From contig CAXXHV010000002.1 in NCBI GenBank assembly GCA_963678575.2, positions 1,116,001 to 1,180,000 on the forward strand: a stretch of DNA of 64,000 nucleotides, given 5' to 3'. Every line of letters starts with the position of its first letter. Positions within the stretch are counted from its first letter, which is position 1. The stretch comes from Pleomorphochaeta sp963678575 (GTDB taxonomy: Bacteria > Spirochaetota > Spirochaetia > Sphaerochaetales > Sphaerochaetaceae). The position numbers and the translations under genes were made by a program. Below the pieces are notes generated by a model. That model saw nothing but the letters and a program-made list of their open reading frames with translations. It was not told the origin of the DNA and did no database searches. This document shows, in pieces, positions 52,666 to 61,509 of this stretch.

Positions 52666-53721
52666 TTATAAAGACATCACAGCTTCAGCTATTTCATTAA
52701 TACAATCTTCAGCTTGAGGGAATTCTCCTAAGTGCTCATAAAAGGCATGTCCCATTCCTTGATATCGATAAAGAATTGTATCAATACCATTCTCTTCTAA
52801 TTTTTTTGCAAATTGTTCTGCTTGAAGTCTCAAATAATCAAATTCAGGAGAAATCAATAAAGTCATAGGGAACAAACTATAGTCTTTTGCTAAGATAGGT
52901 GAAACCAATTCATTTTTCATTTCCTGCTCATCATTAATATATGAAAAAATACATACTTCATTTAAGTTTCTAATACCATTAATTAATGTTTTTCCAACTT
53001 CACTATGTTTTTCTTCTAAATAGTATAAAGATTCACTCCAATTCTTATCTTCTACTTTCAATTCAATTAAAGGATATAATAATACTTGTAAAGCTATGTT
53101 ATTCTCTTTATCAGACAAACAACAAGCAGCAGCTAGATTACCACCAGCACTATCTCCCATAACAACTAATTTATCTGAATCTACTTTTAATTCTTTACTA
53201 TTTTCAATTATATATTTTATAACTGAATTGCATTGGTCTAGAGCAGTTGGAAATTTTGCATTAGGGGCTAAATCATAATCAATATTTACAACAGTAGAAC
53301 AAGATCTATCCGCTAAAAGTTTACATGAATTTCTTACAACATCAATACAACCACCGAAAAAACCACCACCATGAATATTTACAATTATTGGATTATTATC
53401 TGAAATATCTTTCTTTCTATATAGTTCAACATTTACATTATTAAACGATGTTTTTATTGTTTCTATATTACTGCTTAGATCTTTATTTTCACAACCAAAA
53501 CTATCTCTAATAGCTTTTAATTCCAAATCAGTAACATTTCTTTTATCTTTAATTACTAAAGGGTTATTATTCATATCTTTAAAACAAGCTTTTAATTGAC
53601 GAGGATCTACTACTCCTAATTCTTTTGTTTCAGGGATATATTTCATATACATATTATATAAATCAGTTTTAACATTTAATTTTTGGTGTCTTAAATTTAA
53701 AATACATTTTTCGTAATTCAT
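52666..53721 (-). CDS. Alpha/beta-hydrolase, HSL-type esterase
   Basis: 351 residues. Oxyanion-hole motif HGGG (117-120) and nucleophile S191 in GDSAGG are characteristic of the hormone-sensitive-lipase/acetyl-esterase group; the remaining triad is plausible in SPEFDYLR (Asp) and GMGHAFYEH (His). No signal peptide, so a cytoplasmic carboxylesterase, perhaps removing acetyl groups from imported sugars. Last gene of the mgl-type operon, 2 bases after the response regulator. Confidence 0.85.
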   Translation of the reverse strand: MNYEKCILNLRHQKLNVKTDLYNMYMKYIPETKELGVVDPRQLKACFKDMNNNPLVIKDKRNVTDLELKAIRDSFGCENKDLSSNIETIKTSFNNVNVELYRKKDISDNNPIIVNIHGGGFFGGCIDVVRNSCKLLADRSCSTVVNIDYDLAPNAKFPTALDQCNSVIKYIIENSKELKVDSDKLVVMGDSAGGNLAAACCLSDKENNIALQVLLYPLIELKVEDKNWSESLYYLEEKHSEVGKTLINGIRNLNEVCIFSYINDEQEMKNELVSPILAKDYSLFPMTLLISPEFDYLRLQAEQFAKKLEENGIDTILYRYQGMGHAFYEHLGEFPQAEDCINEIAEAVMSL

Positions 53722-53723
53722 TT

Positions 53724-55277
53724 CTATTCCTTATTAGTATTAAGTTTCTCAAGTCGATATTCGCTAATAGATTTTCCAGTATATTTCTTAAATACTTTAC
53801 AAAAATAAGTAGTATTAGGATATCCAATTAAATTTGAAATTTCTTGAACCTGTATTCTTGTATTTACAAGCTCAATTGCTTTAGCCATTCTTATATTTGT
53901 AATCATACTTATAAAGGTAATACCCAAAATATTTTTAAATAATCTGCTCAAATAAAAAGGACTAATACCTATTTCATCAGCTACTAAATTCAAACAAATA
54001 TTTTTATTATAAGCATTCTTTTTTATATATTCTATTGCTCTATCAACATATGGATTAGAATTTTGTTCACTTAAGTTTGAATTTGAAGTAAACACTTCAT
54101 ATAGACTTTTCTTAAATGAATCAAAATTATCATGATTTTTTAATCTATTTTTCTTGGATAACAGAGAACAAAACAAAGAATTTGAGATAGATGGAAAATT
54201 CGTAGCTATTTTACAAATTAGTTCATACAAATCATAATAAGAATCAATATCATCATTTTCCAATGTGATTAAATAATCGCTTAATTTAATCTTATTCCCA
54301 ATAATTAATATATTTAAGATTTCTCTTGCGATATCTTCTTTATATGTTTCTATTAATAATTCACTTTCATTTTTCTTATAATAAATACCACTATTAACAA
54401 CATTTTGAAGAATTTTTAGACTATTATGATATGAATTCATAATCAACGAAAAAGAAGGACACAATTCACTAATCCCAATAATTAAATCTAAGCCATAAGT
54501 TTTGATACAATAATTATTAAAACTTTCCATAATTTTAATTACCCAATCTTCCCCGCTTTCTTTATTTAAATTCTCTGGAACTCCAATAATCAAACATCCA
54601 TTATTTTTTGTAATCATTGATATACAATGACAAAATTTACTTATACTATCTTCAATAGTTTTTTTACTAAATTGTTCTGAATTAATTAATTCTTGAAATA
54701 ATTTATGCTTTTGAGAAGTAGAAACAAAACTTATAACAAAATATCCATTAAATACTACTTTCTTTAAATTACACCAAGTATTAAAACTTTCTATTGCTGG
54801 AGTATCTAAGAAAATCGAATACATGATTTCATTTTCAAGTATAGGCAACATCTTCTTTTCCATTTTGGATAAAGAGTCAATCTTTTTTTGTTTTTCATTC
54901 ATTGTATCAATATCATTAATTAGACTTTTTATCTTATTTATACTTTTTTCTCTTTTATCAGATTTGAGTAAATAACCACTAATTTTTAAATCAATAGCTT
55001 GTTGCATAAAATTAAAATCATCGTATGCGGTATAGAGAATAAATCTTGTATTTGTTCCTTTTTCTAATAAGAATTTAATAGCTTCAATTCCATTGATTAT
55101 TGGCATATCTATATCTACTATAGCTAAATCAGGTTTATATTGTTCAACAATATAAATAAGTTCTGCCCCATTTTGAGCTGAGGCTACTAATTGTACATCA
55201 TAAATTTCACTCATTATAAGAAATTCTAATGATTTTCTTGCAATATCTTCATCATCGGCGGTAACTATTGTATGCAT
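53724..55277 (-). CDS. Response regulator, AraC-type output (YesN class)
   Basis: 517 residues: receiver with acidic TADDED, phospho-acceptor D55 (LAIVDIDMP) and K in ISGYLLKSD; long middle domain; C-terminal AraC domain (ICLNLVADEIGISPFYLSRL; VQEISNLIGYPNTTYFCKV). Cognate to the kinase 3 bases upstream. AAGGAGG precedes the ATG. Probable activator of the mgl-type operon. Confidence 0.9.
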   Translation of the reverse strand: MHTIVTADDEDIARKSLEFLIMSEIYDVQLVASAQNGAELIYIVEQYKPDLAIVDIDMPIINGIEAIKFLLEKGTNTRFILYTAYDDFNFMQQAIDLKISGYLLKSDKREKSINKIKSLINDIDTMNEKQKKIDSLSKMEKKMLPILENEIMYSIFLDTPAIESFNTWCNLKKVVFNGYFVISFVSTSQKHKLFQELINSEQFSKKTIEDSISKFCHCISMITKNNGCLIIGVPENLNKESGEDWVIKIMESFNNYCIKTYGLDLIIGISELCPSFSLIMNSYHNSLKILQNVVNSGIYYKKNESELLIETYKEDIAREILNILIIGNKIKLSDYLITLENDDIDSYYDLYELICKIATNFPSISNSLFCSLLSKKNRLKNHDNFDSFKKSLYEVFTSNSNLSEQNSNPYVDRAIEYIKKNAYNKNICLNLVADEIGISPFYLSRLFKNILGITFISMITNIRMAKAIELVNTRIQVQEISNLIGYPNTTYFCKVFKKYTGKSISEYRLEKLNTNKE

Positions 55278-55280
55278 AGT

Positions 55281-56738
55281 TTAATATTCCTCCTTAAGAA
55301 TAGGAAGCGAGAATGAAACTTTTGTTGTATCCCAATCACTTTCAATTGATAATTTTACATCATCATTAAAATAATACATTAACCTTTGATAAACATTTCT
55401 AAGTCCTATATTATCACTTATTTCATTTTCTTTACATTTATTTATGATTTGGGAGATTTGATCTCTTGAAAATCCAATACCATTATCAATTACACTTAAA
55501 AGTAATCTATTGTTATCTTCTTTCACTTCAATACTAATTATTCCATTTCCATCAAGTTTTTTAATTCCATGAACAATAGAGTTCTCAACTAATGGTTGTA
55601 AAACCATAGAAGGAATAGATAAAGATAAAAGATTTTCATCTATTATATAATTAAAACTAATTCTAGAACCAAACCTATTTTTTTGTATAAAAGCATAATT
55701 TTTTAAGTTATCAATTTCTTTTTCTAAAGTAACATTATGAGTTTGACTACTTAAATAATACCTATATAATTCAGCAGTTGCTTCAATTAATTGAGCTGTT
55801 TTTGTAAAATCCTCATTAATTGCAGTAGATTTAATCATGTTAAGAGTATTAAAAAGGAAATGGGGATTTACCCTGGATTGTAACAATTTCAATTGACTAC
55901 TTTTCAATTGGCTAGTAACTTTTAATCTTTGAATTTCAACATTTTTAAGCTCTTCTCTCATTTTAGAAGCGGCTTCTTTCTCTTTCATTTGAAATTGGAT
56001 AGTTTCAATCATTTCATTAAAAGCAGTTGCAAAAAATGAAAGTTCATCATTTGAATTAATTTCAATTTTTTCATTTGAATAAGGATTATTTTTTATTGAT
56101 TTAGCAAACTTTGTTAAATTATTCATTTTATTTGAAGAATCTTTAAATTGTCTATTAATGATTAGTCCTAAAACTATTAAAAATAGCAATAATGCCATAT
56201 TTAATAATAAAGTATTTTTTGCAAATCTATCCATTTCATTTTGTGCAACAGATATAAATTCAATTTCTTGATTATATAAATTCTTAAAACTTTCATTAAT
56301 AAATGAATATAAATCTTGTAATTTTTCTAATTCAATTAAGCTGTCTTTGCTATCAACTTCGAGAGAATTTAAAAGAATTAGTGATCCTTCTAAATATGTA
56401 TCAACTAAAAAATAAAAATCTAATTGATCACGTGATATTGGAGTTCGATTTTTATATTGATCATTTTTAAAACTTAATTCATCGATTATAGCTTGTATTT
56501 TTGTAAAATTATTTATTTGTTGAAACATATAACCACTTGATAATTGATTATTAAGATCATCTATTTCTAAAAAATAATTATTTTGTTCAATTTGAAAATC
56601 AATTATATTTTTATAGCCACTACTAATCTTATTATAACCGTATAAGCTGAAAGTTAGCGTTAAAATAAAGAAAACTGAAATAGAATAAAATGCTAGTTTA
56701 ATTTTATATACCATTGATTTATATTTACTTTTTAACAC
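55281..56738 (-). CDS. Membrane sensor histidine kinase (YesM class)
   Basis: 485 residues starting at a GTG (56738) with AGAGGAA upstream. Membrane helix 14-33, a short helical periplasmic domain (35-175), second helix 177-195, HAMP 196-250, His_kinase with H293 in SRVNPHFLFNTLNMIKS, and ATPase motifs (LQPLVENSIVHGI, IDNGIGF, GLRNVYQRL). The small all-helical sensor domain suggests it reads a binding protein rather than a sugar directly; the lipoprotein gene lies 1 base upstream. Confidence 0.9.
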   Translation of the reverse strand: MLKSKYKSMVYKIKLAFYSISVFFILTLTFSLYGYNKISSGYKNIIDFQIEQNNYFLEIDDLNNQLSSGYMFQQINNFTKIQAIIDELSFKNDQYKNRTPISRDQLDFYFLVDTYLEGSLILLNSLEVDSKDSLIELEKLQDLYSFINESFKNLYNQEIEFISVAQNEMDRFAKNTLLLNMALLLFLIVLGLIINRQFKDSSNKMNNLTKFAKSIKNNPYSNEKIEINSNDELSFFATAFNEMIETIQFQMKEKEAASKMREELKNVEIQRLKVTSQLKSSQLKLLQSRVNPHFLFNTLNMIKSTAINEDFTKTAQLIEATAELYRYYLSSQTHNVTLEKEIDNLKNYAFIQKNRFGSRISFNYIIDENLLSLSIPSMVLQPLVENSIVHGIKKLDGNGIISIEVKEDNNRLLLSVIDNGIGFSRDQISQIINKCKENEISDNIGLRNVYQRLMYYFNDDVKLSIESDWDTTKVSFSLPILKEEY

Positions 56739-56739
56739 T

Positions 56740-57666
56740 TTATTCCTCTATAAAATAAGTATCGGTATATATTTTTCTTGAAATTAATTTACCTGTCTTT
56801 CTATATGAATTAATTTCATCAACAACTTTATATCCCATCATATACTTTTGTTGTATCAAAATCCCCTGAAAATAACCATTACTTAAGCCCTCTAAAGCTT
56901 GGGGAGTGTCGTCAAAGACAAAAATATCTTTTTCTGGGACTTCCTTTAAAAAAGAACTTAAAGCCATTCCCCCAGTACCTTCTAAACATACTATTGTATC
57001 AATTTCATTATTAGCTAAATATTGATTATAAATGTTTTCAACATTAGTATAATCAAACTTATCATATTTTAAATCTATAATATTCATATTCTCATATTTA
57101 TCTACTACTGATTTTATTCCATCAAGCCTTTTTGTCAGATTATAAAATACTGTATCACCACTTATGATTCCAATATTTGCTTTTCCATTTTTCAATTTAG
57201 CAATATTGTTTGCATATAAAACACCAGCTTCTACATTATTCGATCCAACATAAACAACATTATTTAATTCCATCATATCTGTATCAACTAGAACTACAAA
57301 AATACCATTGTCTACCGCTTCTTTAATTGTTAAATAATAATTATCATCTTCAACTCCACTAATTATGATACAATTAACCTTTGAGGCTATGGCCATTTTT
57401 AATAATTTTAACATTTGGTTTGTATTGTAATTTAAACTAGGATAAACGATTTTTACATCTATATTATTATCTTTTGCTCCATCTAATATTCCTTGTTCAA
57501 TAACAGACCAATAAGCTTTATCATCTTTATGAGGAATTATACATGTAACTCTGTAGATATCATCATTTGAAACAGAATAATCAAATTTAGATTTACTACA
57601 ACTTATAAAAGAAAAGCTAATTATAAATAAGATAATTAAACATATAAATATATTTTTACTTTTCAT
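56740..57666 (-). CDS. Periplasmic sugar-binding-like lipoprotein, probable co-sensor
   Basis: 308 residues, RbsB/LacI-type periplasmic binding fold (VTCIIPHKDDKAYWSVIEQG; CIIISGVEDDNYY; VDTDMMELNNVVYVGSNN; VFDDTPQALEGLSNGY). A lipobox, SFISC, puts the lipidated Cys near residue 23, unlike the other binding proteins in the window. It sits between the permease and the kinase genes with 1-base spacing to the kinase. Inference: a membrane-anchored sugar receptor for the kinase rather than part of the importer. Confidence 0.8.
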   Translation of the reverse strand: MKSKNIFICLIILFIISFSFISCSKSKFDYSVSNDDIYRVTCIIPHKDDKAYWSVIEQGILDGAKDNNIDVKIVYPSLNYNTNQMLKLLKMAIASKVNCIIISGVEDDNYYLTIKEAVDNGIFVVLVDTDMMELNNVVYVGSNNVEAGVLYANNIAKLKNGKANIGIISGDTVFYNLTKRLDGIKSVVDKYENMNIIDLKYDKFDYTNVENIYNQYLANNEIDTIVCLEGTGGMALSSFLKEVPEKDIFVFDDTPQALEGLSNGYFQGILIQQKYMMGYKVVDEINSYRKTGKLISRKIYTDTYFIEE

Positions 57667-57701
57667 AAATAGCTCTCCTTTTATTATAAAATGTTTTTAC
57701 A

Positions 57702-58703
57702 TTATTTCGATTTTTTATATTTTCTAACATCAATTGCAACTGCACCAACAATAATGATTCCTTTAAAAACATTTTGCCAATATGGACTAATTCCAATAAA
57801 TGTTAATCCATAACTAATAACATTAAATATTAATACACCTACTAACAAGCCTGGTACACTGCCTACACCACCTGAAAGAGAACAGCCACCAACAACACAA
57901 GAAGCAATTGCATCCATCTCATATCCAGCACCATAAGTACTTGTAGCACTTCCCGTTCTAGCTGATTCTAATACCCCGCCAAGGGCATATAATGTCCCGG
58001 CTAAAGAGTAAGCTAATATTAAAATTTTATCAACATTTATCCCTGATACTCTTGCTGCTTCACAATTTCCACCTACTGCAAATAATTCTTTGCCTAAACA
58101 AGTCTTCTTCTGAAAAATATATACAACTATTAAACATAAGCCAGCAATAATCATAATATTTGGGATTCCGAATGAAGTTCCACCACCTAAAGCAGAAAAG
58201 CTTTTAGTAAATCCGCCAAGAGGCTGTGAATTATTTGGTGGTAAATTAAAATATAAACAGTTAAATCCATATACTGCTAAAGCAACCCCTAGAGTCGCAA
58301 TAAAAGGTGGTACTTCTAATTTTGCAACAATTAACCCATTTATTAATCCAAAAAGTAAACCTGCAGCTAAAGCAATTAAAACTGGGATAATAACAGGTAA
58401 TTGAGGGATATTAGGAAAGAATTTATTATAAAAAGTATCACTTTGAGCAAGAGAGCCCGCTATAACTGCGGCAAGCCCTACTACACGACCACCACTTAAA
58501 TCAGCCCCAGCTACTATTAAAATAAACATACAACCTAAAGCAATAATAATTCTTGTAGAACTTTGCATTAAAATATCTCTAAAAACTATCAAAGAGAAAA
58601 ATTTAGGTTCAATTATTATTAATAATCCTAAAATTAATAATAGAACTATAAATAATGCTTTTTCTATTAATATTTTTTTTATATCTATATTTGATAAACT
58701 CAT
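57702..58703 (-). CDS. mglC: Galactose/methylgalactoside ABC permease, MglC-like
   Basis: 333 residues, about 8-10 helices, CUT2 family. The segment GADLSGGRVVGLAAVIAGSL near residue 66 resembles E. coli MglC more than RbsC, and NNSQPLGGFTK and ASCVVGGCSLSGGVGSVPG fit. Nine bases after mglA. Inner-membrane half of the galactoside importer. Confidence 0.85.
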   Translation of the reverse strand: MSLSNIDIKKILIEKALFIVLLLILGLLIIIEPKFFSLIVFRDILMQSSTRIIIALGCMFILIVAGADLSGGRVVGLAAVIAGSLAQSDTFYNKFFPNIPQLPVIIPVLIALAAGLLFGLINGLIVAKLEVPPFIATLGVALAVYGFNCLYFNLPPNNSQPLGGFTKSFSALGGGTSFGIPNIMIIAGLCLIVVYIFQKKTCLGKELFAVGGNCEAARVSGINVDKILILAYSLAGTLYALGGVLESARTGSATSTYGAGYEMDAIASCVVGGCSLSGGVGSVPGLLVGVLIFNVISYGLTFIGISPYWQNVFKGIIIVGAVAIDVRKYKKSK

Positions 58704-58711
58704 TTTATTAC

Positions 58712-60247
58712 TTATTCCTTTTCTTCATATCTACTAGCAAGTAGCATTATTTTTTCTTCCGTTGCACTTGGTCCATCAATTATCCCAGAAAGATGCCCCT
58801 CACACATAACCATAATTCTATCTGACATACCCATTAATTCTGGCATTTCACTACTTATCATAATTATTGTTTTTCCTTGTGCTGAAAGTTTTCTCATGAT
58901 TGAATAGATTTCAAATTTTGCCCCAACATCAATCCCTCTTGTAGGTTCATCGAGAATTAAAATCTCTGGAGATACCATTAACCATCTACCTAAAAGAACT
59001 TTTTGTTGATTTCCACCAGATAGATTACTTATATTTGTATCAATAGTTGGTGTTTTTACTGATAAACTATCAACATAAGATTCAGTATCTTCTCTTCTTT
59101 TTTTATCATTTAAAAATACTTTTAATTTTTGATATTCTTTTATCTTATATCTTTGTTTAACTATCATCATGTTATCTAATATTGAAGCTTTAGAAATAAT
59201 ACCTGTCTTAGCTCTTTCTTCAGTAAGAAGTGTTAATCCATTTCTAATTGCATCTCTAGAAGATTTAATATTAAGCTCTTTTCCATCAATCTCAATCGTT
59301 CCGCTTTTTATAGCTCTTAGTCCAAAAATTGATTCAATCAACTCTGTTCTTCCAGCCCCAACTAATCCACCAATACCAAGGATTTCTCCTTGTTTAACTT
59401 CAAAAGATATATTTTTAAAGGATTTGTTATCTAAAGAAGAAAAATCACTTATCTTTAATCTAACATCACCTAATTTTTGCTTAAAATCTTTTTTAGGGAA
59501 CCTATCAACAATTTTTCTACCAACCATTTTATTTACTAAAAATTGAGAATCTATTTTTTTCGTCTCAAAATTACCTATTAATTGTCCATCTCTTAAAATA
59601 GTTACATGATGTGATAATTCAAGAACTTCTTCTAATTTATGGGAAATATATAAAATTGATACATCTTGTTTAACCAACTTCTTAATAATATTAAACAATA
59701 ATTTCGATTCACTCTCAGTCAATGATGAGGTTGGCTCATCCATAATTATTAACTTAGAGTTATAAGATACGGATCTTGCAATTTCTATCAATTGACAAGT
59801 TGAAACACTTAAATCTTTTAACATAGCTTTTGGATTAATATCTAAATCCAATGATTCAAAAAGATTAACAGTATCTTGATACATTTTTTCTTCATCAACC
59901 CATCTAAAATGTTTATTTTTACCTTTATATGGGATTCTTCCAATCCAAATATTTTCCATTACACTTTGTGTTGGGATATTTTGAAGTTCTTGATGGATCA
60001 TAGATATTCCACTATGAAGAGCTTCTTTAGGGTGAGTAAAATTACAAGGTTTTCCTTCTAATAAAATTTCTCCTTGATCTTGCTTATAAAGACCAAATAT
60101 ACATTTCATCAAGGTTGATTTACCTGCGCCATTTTCACCCATTACGGCATGTATTTGACCTCTTTCTACTCTCATAGAAACTTGATCTAAAGCTCTTACT
60201 CCTGGAAAAGTTTTACTTATATTAATAATCTCCAATATTGGAGTCAT
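58712..60247 (-). CDS. mglA: Galactose/methylgalactoside ABC ATPase, MglA-like
   Basis: 511 residues with two nucleotide-binding domains: first Walker A GENGAGKST, VSTCQLIEIARSVSYNSK in place of a standard signature, IIMDEPTSSLTE; second GLVGAGRTE, LSGGNQQKVLLGRWL, LILDEPTRGIDVG. The domain pattern is that of CUT2 ATPases. The ATG follows GGGAGG, directly after a strong hairpin. Confidence 0.88.
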   Translation of the reverse strand: MTPILEIINISKTFPGVRALDQVSMRVERGQIHAVMGENGAGKSTLMKCIFGLYKQDQGEILLEGKPCNFTHPKEALHSGISMIHQELQNIPTQSVMENIWIGRIPYKGKNKHFRWVDEEKMYQDTVNLFESLDLDINPKAMLKDLSVSTCQLIEIARSVSYNSKLIIMDEPTSSLTESESKLLFNIIKKLVKQDVSILYISHKLEEVLELSHHVTILRDGQLIGNFETKKIDSQFLVNKMVGRKIVDRFPKKDFKQKLGDVRLKISDFSSLDNKSFKNISFEVKQGEILGIGGLVGAGRTELIESIFGLRAIKSGTIEIDGKELNIKSSRDAIRNGLTLLTEERAKTGIISKASILDNMMIVKQRYKIKEYQKLKVFLNDKKRREDTESYVDSLSVKTPTIDTNISNLSGGNQQKVLLGRWLMVSPEILILDEPTRGIDVGAKFEIYSIMRKLSAQGKTIIMISSEMPELMGMSDRIMVMCEGHLSGIIDGPSATEEKIMLLASRYEEKE

Positions 60248-60262
60248 TTTTACCTCCCAATA

Positions 60263-60288
60263 TATAGAAGCCCAATTGGGCTTCTATA
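60263..60288 (-). promoter_or_regulatory. Perfect hairpin between mglB and mglA (no T-run)
   Basis: A 26-base perfect palindrome, arms TATAGAAGCCC / GGGCTTCTATA around AATT. It lies 19 bases after the mglB stop and just before the mglA ribosome site. Leftward it is followed by TATTGGGAGG, so read-through is expected. Confidence 0.8.
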
Positions 60289-60307
60289 ATATTAATTTCA
60301 ACTGTGA

Positions 60308-61336
60308 TTAATAAGATGCGTCTGCTACGTTATCTTTTGTAATAGCTACATAATCAAGCCAAATATGTTTACCAGTCATTGTTTTTCCAACTGATTCAGA
60401 AGTAACGGCTTTGCCTTGCTCTAATAATGATAAAACATCATAAATTGTATTACCTAAAGCTACTGGGTTATTTAAACTAGTTGCTAATAAAGTTCCTTCT
60501 TCTATAGCACTAACACCAACTTTAGTTGCATCTACACCAACTACTGGGATGTATTTGTCGCCTTTAAAATAACCTGAAGCTTTTAATGCTTCGATTGCAC
60601 CTAAGGCCATATCGTCATTGTTAGCAAAGATTGCATCAATATCATTCCCTTGAGCTGCTAAAATAGAAGCTACTTGGTTCATTGCTTCACCTCTTTGCCA
60701 GTTACATAACATTTGTGATAAACAATTTACTTCAATTCCATTTTCAATTACTCTTTCGATTGATTTATCTGTTCTCATTTGTGAATCATAATTACCTTGC
60801 ATACCAACAAGCATTACATAATCAAGTTTTCCATTACCATTTCTATCAGCTGTAGTTGGGTTAGCTTTCCAATATTGAGATACTGCATCTCCTTGAATCC
60901 AACCTGATTGTTCAGCAGCAGAGGAAATATGATATACTTTATCATATGAATTCAATTCTTCTTCAGTAGGACTTGTACAGTTAATAAATAGAATTGGAAT
61001 ATCTTGAGCTTTTGCTTTTGCAATCATTGAATCACTGTCATTAGGACTAATATTATTAATACAAATATAATCCACTTGCTTTGCGAATAATGTGTTTATG
61101 TTATTTGCTTGAACAGCAATATCAAATTGACTATCGGTTGATAAAATCTCTATATTTCCACCTTCAGCAGCCTTATTTACTGAGTTTCTTGCAGCTGTAA
61201 TAAAGGTATCACCATAATTATACCAAACAAAACCTGCTACACTCTTTGTAGCTTTTGCTTCTGAAGATCCTTGAGCGAACATAGACATTGAACAAAGCAA
61301 CATCAATGCAATAAATGAATAAAATCTTTTTTTCAT
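60308..61336 (-). CDS. mglB: Galactose/glucose-type periplasmic binding protein, MglB-like
   Basis: 342 residues. The signal peptide ends SMSMFA before QGSSEAKATKS; no lipobox. It has the EF-hand-like calcium loop DRNGNGKLDY (164-173), a feature of MglB, then NWQRGEAM and IFANNDDMALGAIEALKASG. The ATG follows AAGGAG. First gene of a seven-gene leftward operon. Confidence 0.88.
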   Translation of the reverse strand: MKKRFYSFIALMLLCSMSMFAQGSSEAKATKSVAGFVWYNYGDTFITAARNSVNKAAEGGNIEILSTDSQFDIAVQANNINTLFAKQVDYICINNISPNDSDSMIAKAKAQDIPILFINCTSPTEEELNSYDKVYHISSAAEQSGWIQGDAVSQYWKANPTTADRNGNGKLDYVMLVGMQGNYDSQMRTDKSIERVIENGIEVNCLSQMLCNWQRGEAMNQVASILAAQGNDIDAIFANNDDMALGAIEALKASGYFKGDKYIPVVGVDATKVGVSAIEEGTLLATSLNNPVALGNTIYDVLSLLEQGKAVTSESVGKTMTGKHIWLDYVAITKDNVADASY

Positions 61337-61428
61337 ACTTTATAACTCCTTAAATGTTATATTGAAATTATTAAGGAGATATTTCTTACAGTATATAGAA
61401 ATATGATATTAATTAATGCATAAAAAAA

Positions 61429-61475
61429 TGCAATGATTGTCTTATTTTGTTATCATTGCACTTTTTTGCTTTTTT
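61429..61475. terminator. Bidirectional terminator between fhs and mglB
   Basis: 9-bp perfect stem TGCAATGAT / ATCATTGCA with a 14-base loop and T-runs on both sides. It lies 50 bases after the fhs stop on the minus strand, upstream of the mglB promoter region (61337-61428). Confidence 0.75.
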
Positions 61476-61509
61476 ATATTTTAAAATTATTATTAATAAA
61501 TCAATCAAT

